Shown one piece after another: positions 55,001 to 64,000 of a stretch of 64,000 nucleotides of DNA. Numbering within the stretch: the first letter of the stretch is position 1; every line of letters starts with the position of its first letter. The translations under genes were made by a program, and so were the position numbers. Source of the DNA: Congeria kusceri (taxonomy: Eukaryota; Mollusca; Bivalvia; Myida; Dreissenidae). The notes beneath the pieces are model-generated. The model was not told the DNA's origin, searched no databases, and was given only the letters and a program-made list of their open reading frames with translations. Where the stretch lies: assembly GCA_027627225.1 (NCBI GenBank), contig CM051028.1, positions 15,657,201-15,721,200 of the forward strand, read 5' to 3'.

Positions 55001-55493
55001 ACATTTTACAGTACACATTACAACATAACTATTACTAAAGATTGATTGCAATACATTAAAAGGAAATATATACCTTGCGGAAGATTGTCTTGTCTATGGC
55101 CAAACCTGGGAATTAAAATGCACCATCACTGCATTAAATGTATTACTATAAAAATAATCGAAATAATCTAACCAACATTTGTATTTATTTTTTTTCTTCT
55201 TTTTTTAAACTTTTGTAATTATATGTATTTCTCACCTTTTTCTATTTGTAATTTTTCCCTGTCCTTTTATCCCATATTTTCAATTGTCGTTCTTGAATTA
55301 TATAAGCTGTTGAATGTCAGAATGTTTGCTAATGCTATTTGTATACTGTCATATTGTATATATACAAATAAAACATTATCGACATTGAAAAAAAACAAAA
55401 AAAAACAAACAAAACATTTATATATTTGATAACGTGTTAATAGTAAGTCGTTGTTAATGAGACATGTCCAAATGTTCTGTGTAAAATGGCATC
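52047..55493. other. Intergenic between D and E
   Basis: No gene recognised. 52047-52200 would be the D promoter side, with no clear core element. At 55366-55410 an AATAAA followed by an A-rich tract on the plus strand looks like the 3' end of an old retroposed sequence. Confidence 0.4.
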
Positions 55494-55655
55494 TCACATT
55501 CGATGTAGTTCAACTTCGTTTCCGCGCCGCCAGGAGGGTAACGGATGTGACTGAAGATACAACACAAATCGTCTCTTTAAATATATCGGCGATCAAAGTA
55601 CAGAAGCAAATGTATTTCAGACTTGCAGTCCAAATATATATGAAATGTATCTTAC

Positions 55656-55771
55656 TTCAGTGTGTTCGATGCACAAATCTGTTGCCGCATTTTCATGGCA
55701 GCTAAAGTCCTTATCCACCTCTTCGTATAAATGCTCATTGATTACTGTTGTTCTAACTGCTTCCGCGTGTG
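55656..55771 (-). CDS. Locus E tail exon with LYEEV
   Basis: 116 nt, entering in phase 1 and leaving in phase 0, TTTTAG to GAA|GTAAG. VINEHLYEEVDKDFSC gives an acidic tyrosine motif not found in A-D. It joins 55494-55550, which ends in TGA. Confidence 0.65.
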
Positions 55772-56866
55772 CTAAAATGTAAAATTCTACACATTAACAT
55801 ATACGTGGAATAGCAATAACTATATTTATATTGAAAACAAATAATAACATTGTTCTACGTATAAACATGCAGGTATCAACTTATTTTATCTAACTGTCCG
55901 ATATTGAAATGAATATACCATGTTAGTGTGCTCGAAAACAATGGCGCCAATGAAAGCCTGATAAAGACGTACGTGGTGTAAATATGGATATATTCAATAA
56001 AATTATAGTTTTTTAACGTTGTTCAGAATATGTTTTTTCATTATTGTAGATTCGACTTACGTTTTACTGCATAACGTTTCAGTATAACTGTTTGCAGTCC
56101 ACTTAGCAATGAAAAATATTCGTAACGTAATTTAATATTTGAGAAACTACGCCCATTGCCATGGGTTAATCAGCAACAAACCATGGTGCAAATATTTTAG
56201 TTAGTTATTTTTGTTTGGTAATTATGTTTCAAACACTATGTAAAAGAACTTGCTAAATTTATTCGCATGCATGTCACATCATTAATAGTTAAACAAGTTA
56301 TGCACATGCATAATGCAGACATGTATGGTGATATATTGATATATTTATCAGCCTACAGTGAATAATGCATTCACAGTTTGAACATATTACCTGAATAGGT
56401 AGTGTCTGATGTTTGGTTAATACGTTGATCTGTTCCACTGAAATAAACTCGACTTATTGAAAACGAAAAATAAGCATGACATCAGTGATATACAAATACA
56501 TATAGTAGAACGGTTAACTCTTTTTGAGGACCAACGTAATACAATATCCAATTAGAGATGTAGTGCCATGTATGTAAAAGAGTAGTTATAATTAAAACCT
56601 GCTGCGAGTTTCGGGATTTGGATATCGGATCGCAAGGATGTTTTATCAATTTATCTCTATGAACAACAATTGACACAACACGTAACTTACGTTTTGTCAC
56701 GTCTTTTCTGTCTAATGACCTGAGCAAACCCTGAAAATATTAAACGTTATTACAAATTATTGTTTAAGGACAATTATTTATAGTGTACCAGTTTTGCATA
56801 AATAATATAGAAATGTGCACTAAGTATAATATGTTATATTACCGAACGAACATTTGCAAAACTTAC

Positions 56867-56977
56867 GTTTCTCAAATAAGACCGAGGCACTCACGAAACA
56901 ACATACATTCGACAAAGCACCTACGCCAATCCAGATATATACCCATCGCACCGCAGGCTGATTGATACTTCTTGGGT
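56867..56977 (-). CDS. Locus E exon: transmembrane segment
   Basis: 111 nt, phase 1-1. DPRSINQPAVRW, then a hydrophobic span IWIGVGALSNVCCFVSASVL, then FEKR; ends AAAC|GTAAG as in B and D. Confidence 0.7.
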
Positions 56978-59589
56978 CTGCAAGAATAAGCAAATATATT
57001 AAGTATAAATGCATACATTAGCCAGTGACTGCTATTATGAAAGGAGAATGTGCCACCATTACTACATAGCATGTCCTTAATAATATAATATATATTATAC
57101 ACTGCCATAACTATTTTACTGTTTCGGCCCCATGTGTTTATTTTAAACTTACAAACAACAGCCCTAGATGCAATCCTAAGCAACACTTTACCGTAAGATA
57201 TCATTGTATGAAGTTTCAATACAATATCACTTTCCCGAGTTATTAAGGTAGAAACGTTTTTATTTTTTGTAATTTTGACCTTGATCCACTAACCAATATG
57301 CAATCAAACGTGACAACTCGATAAAAGACATTAATATATAGATGATATTTGTTGATTTCGGTATAAGGTCGTATTTGATTTCATGAGTGTTCATAGAAAT
57401 ATATTTTTTCTATGATCACGAGTTAAATAAAATTCGATCTTACACATAAATCAACACATTTTATTTCATATAATGTTTTTACCAACGTTTTTTTACATTA
57501 TAATTGCTATTTAATTTAGTAGCAGAATTAAAACATTGAATTACCAATTTTATTTTATTAACATTTCCCTACAAATCACTGGAAAGCATAAAATAAATGA
57601 AGTTATTTCATACACTATAACAATTACAATTACAATATCTCAATTTGCTCTCGAGTTATGGAGCATAAACCATTTTGTATATTTGCATATAGTAATGCTG
57701 ACAATGACCTTGACCCCGCAATCCCATTCATTTGTGTATTTTGATTTTATTGAGACATGATTAAAATTTAATCTGAAGCTACTAAACATAAATGCTGCTA
57801 CTAAATATGTACATAGCACCATATTTGCAAACCTACATAGCACCAAATTTGATTATCTGCTTTATGTACGTCAATCACGTGGTGGATTATAATACACGTT
57901 CTGTATACAGTATACTTATTTGTTTGAGGTTATGCACGATATTAGTTTTAATAATTAAATGCTGAAATTATTGTTTAAAAAAATACTTATTACATTGTAA
58001 CAAATATAACGTCATTTAGATACGCTTACCGCCGAAGGGCAAGATATATTTCTTTTCCAATTTCGTGTCGAATTCCTTACATATAACTGCAGCTTACGTG
58101 TCCTCCTTGCATCGACTGTGATACGTTTATGAAGACTGATGACGTAATATTGCGGTTTGTTATATTTGTCGTTTTTGTCAAGTTTAATACATCTGAATCC
58201 AATTCAAAGCTGCACTGAGCAGTTGTGTCAACAGCTATGCACTCGATAGAAAGCTCGTACCAGGGAACCTGTCGTCGTGGCATTTGGGATGAAAACATGT
58301 ACAAAGCCCTCGGAGGATCTAAAACATAAGACTATACATGACATTAATAGTTCTTTGTCTTTCTTAGGAGAAATAAAATGAATGATTAAACTGTGCTTCT
58401 GTTTTAAATAAATACATACGGCCTGATTTAATAAGGTGCATTTACCCTTTACTGTTGGACATATATCTCATAACTTACAGAGGTTAGCGAATAACACTTC
58501 GGCCATTCAAAATCATGTAGTAGAAAGAACATACATCATGCTAGTATATAAGATATAAAATAAGATATAAAACTTTATCTTACATAAGTACGCCACAGTC
58601 GCGATGGTAACGGTTCCTACTTTGTAATTATTATCTGTGTCCAACAACATAGACTTGTATTTGCCATGCCTGGTCCTGTTGGCAGCACCGATTGTCAGAA
58701 TGCTGGTATAGCGATGAATGCTCTCATTGTTAACATTCCACTGTTCCACATTTGTCAATAGCTCACCATCCATGGTCTACCATGGTATGAAATGCAGGTT
58801 ATGTTCTGCTTAACACCTTCTCTGAGTTCAGGAACATGCAGGTATGTCTTCGTTGGCAGTACTATAAAATAAATACACATGAATAAATTGTTTATAAAGT
58901 ACAAGTCAACATTATTTATTATTAAAATTATACAAGCTGTTAATTGCATCCAGCAACTGTATTTTTACCTTAACTTCATACTTCACAAGAATCAGCCATT
59001 TATTCCTCTACAATATATTTCATCACAACCATACTTTAAACGCAACGGTGAATACACCATAATACGTATATACTACGTCATACTTTATCAAAGCAATTAT
59101 TTATATGTACCAAAATGAATACCTTATAATAAATGTCATAATTATATGTGGTAGGATACTAATGATTAACTAATTTTGTACATGAGAGTATCCTACCGAA
59201 AACGTATAATGAGGTGCTCGTGTTGAAAGCTTGAGGTGGATTCTGTATATATGCCACACATGAAACAGTTGTCATGTGATAGTATTCATCGATGAGTACA
59301 CCGGTCGTTGAATACACATAAGGGGAGGTGGTTTGAGATAAGGGGAGGTGGTTTGAGAATCCCTTTGTAGACTAACACTATCGGTATCTATCCACATCAT
59401 AACGTTTTTGCTGTATGAGATACAGTTTATAGCATCGCCGAGTTTGACGCACAGACAATCAACACAGCCGTCAACAGCACATATTGGACCCATCTGGGGG
59501 GAACCTGAAAACATGTAGTTCAGCGGTAATAAATACGTACAAACTCTGTACTACATGGAAGTGAAATCTGCTAAGGAAATATGCAAAAC

Positions 59590-59895
59590 TTGGAAACATG
59601 TCGATTTCATTTGTGATTTTTCTGTAAGTTGTATTCAAACATTCTAAGTCGTATCCGTCATTCTGTATGATGTTGTAGATAGTGAGTGTATACTTGATGT
59701 CATCTGCATCGCGTTGTTCTGTATAGTTTGACTGGGTCAGGTCGATTTCTCCAGTGGTTCGACTCATCCACTTGCGGTAATACCTTCTTGTATTATCAAT
59801 GACCTTGTTACTCGGGTAGTAGGCAATCTGTCCAGTATCACAGTTATATTCGGGGAATGTCACCACGCGTAAGTATCCACAATCATTTCTGAATC
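59590..59895 (-). CDS. Locus E exon: Ig-like domain 2, open
   Basis: 306 nt. NDCGYLRVVTFPEYNC, QIAYYPSNKVI, YRKWMSRTTG and LECLNT. The donor is A|GTTTTG, weaker than in the paralogues (G|GTATTT). Confidence 0.7.
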
Positions 59896-59964
59896 CTGAG
59901 AATAGAGAATCAATATTTAAGCCTCTATTCTCAATAAAAGTATTTATTCAAAATAAGAATAATA

Positions 59965-60105
59965 GCACTACAGAGATATCACCTGGAGAAAAACCCTTAT
60001 TAACATCATTTGGTCATTTATCTGAGGCAAGTGACCAATTGCTTAACAATACAGGACAATACGCACAACAAAACATAACATATAAAAATGATTAAAACTG
60101 GTGTC
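59965..60105 (-). repeat. Dispersed short repeat, copy 4
   Basis: Minus strand: 'tttttatatgttatgttttg', 'agcaattggtcacttgcctc' and 'aataagggtttttctcc'. Confidence 0.6.
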
Positions 60106-60639
60106 ACCACTATGTGCATAGACTAAATGAGGTTATTTTTAAAAGAACATATTTCATGCTATGTTTCCAAACAACCTCACAACCACAACCCCATCAAACA
60201 AAATAATGCTGTTATTTGTAAAAATAGCCGCTAATGGAGATCATATCTTACCGTGCCCTTAACAGAGCTTAAAGGTTGAGTGAATAAAGCATAGAATTTC
60301 AAGGACTATGTTATTTAAACTTCATCAACAGGATAAACCCTCTAAAGTACTCAAGTTCCTTTATTTATTTGGACAATCGACTGATTTTCAAAGAAATTGT
60401 TCATGCATACACAAACCAATCACAAACAGACAATAAAAAAGGAATAACCGTTGTTGTCCATTCTATCGTGATTCAGAAAGTATTTATGCTTTTGCTCTGG
60501 TGAACGTTGAATCATTGATTAATTCAATTGTAGTTCATCCGATGTATGTAATTATGTGTATTATATTTAATTTGAGTCGTAATGTTATAAAGTTAGTTTT
60601 TATTTATCTGTACATTTACATCTAAGCCAAGCGTAAAAT

Positions 60640-60775
60640 AAAATATGCCTTTTAACCGGTTTAAACCGCAAAGCGTTTAAACCCTTTTATTGACCGTTCA
60701 AGGACCATATGAAGTTAAGATGGGTTTCTCTGCTGCTGATTGAGCTAGAGTGTCATTATTTTATATTAGAACAGT
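60640..60775 (+). repeat. Dispersed short repeat, copy 5 (diverged)
   Basis: 'aaccggtttaaaccgcaaag', 'aaggaccata' and 'gggtttctctgctgctgatt'. The 'aaccggttta' phrase also occurs beside copy 3 at 43302. Confidence 0.5.
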
Positions 60776-61473
60776 TACATACAGTTAGGGTTTAAATTGC
60801 GTAAATGAGCAATGAACCTTAAAATTATTGTTTGTAAATAATATCAATCAATATACAATGTATGTATAGCGAAACGTTAACACACATGTTAATATTTATC
60901 TCATACCACTGCAATTCAAATTAAACAATAATACAGAGAGCATACACCCAACAATTTAATTACAACTTTATTACTCAGCTGTGACAAGCCAGAAATAATA
61001 AAACGAGAATGTATACTTTATCCATTTAGACGACGTGAGGTAACGACGTTTCATAACAACAAAAAGTGTTATTTAATTACTGTATGTGCTTTTGTTAGTA
61101 TGACAAAGTGTAAGGTTCTGTTCAAGATTTAGAATAAACCGCCAAAGAAAAAGCTAGATTGTCATTCATTCCGTTCACTCCAAAACTACAATTATACCAA
61201 TTATTCAGACAATAATATATATACTCTCATGAATCATTGGCAAAAGTAAACGAATTAATGAATCTTACTTATAATGTCAAGTATTACAAGTAATAAGAGT
61301 TCTTTAGGTAGCACTCTAGAGTGGATTAGAGGAATCACTAATATGTAGAGCTGCAACGATTATTTCGATCGATTGTGAATACCGATATATGCAGTTATAA
61401 TACTGCATGAATCGAGCGATAAGTTCTGCTGGGCAGTATAGAGTTCTCGCTCAACTTTTCTAGAGAATAGACC
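60776..61473. other. Intergenic, nothing recognised
   Basis: AT-rich DNA without coding structure. It does not contain the missing 5' exons of E as far as I can read. Confidence 0.4.
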
Positions 61474-63631
61474 TTAAAGCTTCAGTCACACATGCCCAAA
61501 TTTTACTGCCGTTTTTGAGCCGACAGCGTCCCGAATCAAATAAGTCAAAAGAAGGGACAATATTCTGAGATTCAGGGCTCTAAATTCAATATTTGATCAT
61601 ACGATCAAATATGTCCCGACAGCTTCCAGACAGCGTTTGGACAGAGTCCCGATCGACAGCATCCCGATTCTCCCAAATGCCATCCGACTTTTTACCGACA
61701 GTATCCCGACAGCGTCCCGACAACATCACATCAGCGTCCCGACATTCCCGGCTTTTTTATTATTTGCATCATTAAGCTTTTGGGACGCTGTCGGGAGCCC
61801 TACCCGGGAATGGTTGACTGCCGCATTACTTCTGACGTGATATTTATACATAATTTTCAATGCAATATCAATCCTGTTCCAGGGGACTTTGTACCGATAC
61901 CGTCCAGACACCCTCTCGAATCTATCCCGACCGAGTCCCGACTATACAAACTCGGCTGCGTCTCCCGAATGTTAGGGTAAAACCGTTAACTGTCGAAAGT
62001 GCTTGGCCGATCACGCCGAACATGTCCTAATAATTCCCGTTTCTCAGGACAGTGTACTGACAGCGTCCAGACACCTCCAGACAGCGTCCCGACAGCGTCC
62101 CGAAACTCCCGACCTTTTTATTATTTGTATCGTACCGCTGTCGGAACGCTGTCGGGAACCATCATTGGGATGTGTGACTGAGGCTTTAAAGGGAATGCTA
62201 TTGAATGTCTTAACTTGATTTAAGCATCGAAACTAAAAAGCTCAAGTATACTAACAGAAAATGTATTTAGAAAAAAAAAAAGAAAAAAAAAGGTCCCACC
62301 GGGGTTCGAACCCGGGACCTCCGGATTAAAAGGCTATGGCTCCGACTTCTATATTTCATCCAGCATTATTTACTTTATTTAAGTGTTTCACGTTATGTCA
62401 GCAGTTTCAACGAAAACAACAGAAACGCTCCAAATTATTCCATGGTTTAGCGATACAAACGCTTTATAATTTTATCAATTTCAACTGATGAGTACTCATA
62501 ACCGAAACGGTATTTACAGTATATTTCTAGGTTCGTAGTGTTATTTTGCTCCCTTGTATGCACTGTTCTTTTGTTTTTGGAATCGGTGAAAATTTGTCAA
62601 TTCGTCAATCTGTGAACAGGTCCCTTTATAGCGTCAGTCACATATTCCGATTTTTCATGCCGTTCTTGCGCCGACGGGGCTCGAAATTTAAGTATTGATC
62701 AAAAGATCGAATATGTCCCGGCAGCCTCCCGACAGCGTCCCGATTTTCCCGAATGCGATCCTACAGTGTCCCGACTGCATCCCGACATTTCCGAATTTTG
62801 TTATTATATGTATCGTAGAGCCGTCTGGACGCTGTCAGGAGCTATAATCGAGAAGCATTCATTAATCCGATACTGACCGGAATCTGACCCGATACAGCTG
62901 ATCCATCCCGACAGAGTCCCGACTATACAAATTCGGCTGAGTTTTCCGAATGTTAAGGGACGACCTGAACTGTCGGGAGTGCTTGACCACTAACGCCAAA
63001 CGTGTCCCATTGGTTCCCGATTCTCAGGACAGCGTCCCGAAAGCGTCCAGACAGCTTCCGACAGCGTTCCGGCAGCGTCCCTTTATTCTCGACTGTGTTA
63101 TTATTTGTTTCGAAGCGCTGTCGGGACGCTGTCGGGAGCCATAATCGGTAATCGCTGACGGGACTCTGTCCGGATAGATTCGGCTATATCGGTTTAAATT
63201 CTGGACGGGGTCGGGACGTTCTCGGGAAATGTTTGTGGAACGGGATTGATAATGCATTATAAATTATATAGAAATATCACGTCTGGAGTATTGCAGCAGT
63301 CACAAATTCCCAATTATGGCTCCCGACAGCGTCCCGATAGCGCAACGATACAAATAATCAAACAGTCAGTAACGCTGTCGGGGTGCTGTCGGTACACTGT
63401 CGGGACACTGTCAGGAAAGTGTCGGATCGCATTCGGAAGAAGCGAGACGCTGTCGGGACTCTGTCGAAACCCAGTCTGGACGCTGTCGGGATATATTCGA
63501 TCTTATGATCAAAATTTGAATTTCGAGCCCCGATTCTCAGAATATTGTCCCGACTTTTGACATATTTGATTTGGGACGCTGTCGGCTCAAAAACGGCAGT
63601 AAAATTGGGAATGTGTGACTGAGGCATTAAG
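61474..63631. mobile_element. Composite fold-back element rich in GACAGCGTCCC, TTAA-flanked
   Basis: The outer arms (about 61474-61690 and 63420-63631) are inverted copies over roughly 210 bp, starting 'ttcagtcacacatgcccaaa' and sharing 'tttttgagccgacagcg' and 'gggacaatattctgag'. TTAA stands at 61474-61477 and 63628-63631. A further right-type end lies at 62150-62189 (again followed by TTAA), a left-type end at 62627-62760 and another end at about 63300. The bodies are tandem and inverted copies of GACAGCGTCCC and variants. No transposase is present. Probably two adjacent or nested non-autonomous elements of one family. Confidence 0.72.
62292..62346 (-). tRNA. tRNA 3'-half remnant (pseudo-tRNA or SINE head)
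   Basis: On the minus strand: a CTTTTAA anticodon-loop-like stretch (anticodon would be TTT), a variable loop, then a perfect T arm CCGGG-TTCGAAC-CCCGG, then TGGGACC as the 3' acceptor strand. A long T-rich run follows (62264-62291). The 5' half, including a GGTCCCA partner strand and A box, is not present and the anticodon stem does not pair, so this is not a functional tRNA. It lies between the two fold-back units. Confidence 0.65.
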
Positions 63632-64000
63632 TAATTGCGATTTTAACTACTATACGATCTCGATTTATGAATTATGGAGAAGGTAAAAGGTTGTGTTCAG
63701 GTGGTTACCTCATTCGAACGCACCACTAAGTACATCATGTAATAGCTTAACATGTTAATAATCAATGTTTGTTCGCTAAAGTCATGTAGTCATGTAAATA
63801 ATCAATGTTTGTTCGCTAGAGAATAAGCCATTATATGCTACGCTAGCTTGTCTACTACATGTACTTAAGCATCAACAAGAGTTAATTTTCTTATCGTCCA
63901 GTTGTTGCCCAAGAGTTAACTGTTCAGGAATTCATGTTTTAACCGTATGGTAGCGCTCGTGCCGCTAGCATAAATTCGGCTATGTGTCTATATTCTTTCA
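63632..64000. other. Right edge, no gene recognised
   Basis: A short direct repeat 'aataatcaatgtttgttcgc' occurs at about 63757 and 63797. Nothing else is visible. Confidence 0.4.

Larger units (their letters stand above)
55494..59895 (-). pseudogene. IgSF receptor locus E, disabled ectodomain, divergent tail
   Basis: Minus-strand exons: 59590-59895 (Ig domain 2, open), 59197-59504 (domain 3), 58584-58861 (Ig domain 4), 58030-58318 (domain 5), 56867-56977 (transmembrane), 56691-56730, 56391-56437, 55656-55771 (LYEEV), 55494-55550 (stop TGA). No signal or domain 1 exon was found upstream. Damage: a 20-bp tandem duplication near 59320-59360 shifts domain 3; domain 4 has a gap after YHGRP that removes the PPKLEM-type residues and shifts the frame, and it also loses the second Cys; domain 5 has a 2-base loss before ICEEF giving an early TAA. 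The transmembrane and tail exons remain phase-compatible, and the tail (QVIRQKRRDK, TTYSG, EHLYEEVDKDF, ending NEVELHRM) is unlike A-D. Confidence 0.78.

Noticed and set aside
55366..55410. Plus-strand polyadenylated gene end
   Set aside because: AATAAA plus an A-rich tract is present but no upstream coding exon was found; more likely an old retroposed sequence.

Overview
This is eukaryotic, intron-rich, AT-rich DNA from an invertebrate animal. It has metazoan-style split genes with GT/AG splice sites, a mariner relic and many tandem and dispersed repeats. Several repeats (units carrying 'aaggtcaaggtcac'-like and 'ggtaactct'-like phrases, and CCATATGGG-type repeats) resemble ones I associate with bivalve molluscs. 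I infer a bivalve; species is not determinable and no search was run.

The window is dominated by a cluster of six related immunoglobulin-superfamily (IgSF) receptor loci: locus 1 (+, about 7.1-11.4 kb), A (-, 16.9-23.2 kb), B (-, 27.7-33.8 kb), C (-, 36.6-40.8 kb), D (-, 46.1-52.0 kb) and E (-, 55.5-59.9 kb). Each is built from the same modules: a signal-peptide exon, up to five single-exon extracellular domains, a short stalk exon, a transmembrane exon, three small juxtamembrane/tail exons and a final tail exon. Ectodomain exons are all phase 1-1, so modules can be lost without breaking the frame. Spliced by hand, D is intact (12 exons, 2070 nt, 689 aa, five domains) and B is intact but shortened (9 exons, 1251 nt, 416 aa, with domains 3 and 4 missing). 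Locus 1, A, C and E carry frameshifts, stops, lost splice sites or missing 5' exons.

The tails are the most informative part. D has four tyrosine motifs (AHYANV, LIYADI, TVYSNI, LDYVNV), B has two clear ones (LVYADI, TIYLDV), and A and C preserve remnants. These match ITIM and ITSM consensus sequences, and several are also YxN (GRB2-SH2 type). Locus 1 (HYANL, YDEL) and E (LYEEV) have different tails. The cluster therefore looks like a family of inhibitory or signalling cell-surface receptors evolving by birth and death, perhaps immune or self/non-self receptors. That role is inference.

The C block (34.2-40.8 kb) and D block (42.5-51.1 kb) are a tandem segmental duplication. Minisatellites of about 58 bp directly abut the 3' ends of C and D, a diverged array abuts B, and the unit overlaps the terminal tyrosine-motif codons. 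The rest is mobile and repeat DNA: a degraded mariner (2.0-2.8 kb), a 2.86-kb inverted-repeat element with CAC ends and a perfect 5-bp target duplication (4.06-6.92 kb), fold-back elements at 13.0-13.8 kb and 61.5-63.6 kb, perfect hairpins at 15.9 and 51.3 kb, a long GT microsatellite in an intron of B, a tRNA 3'-half remnant, and five copies of a short dispersed repeat. No complete non-receptor protein gene was found.
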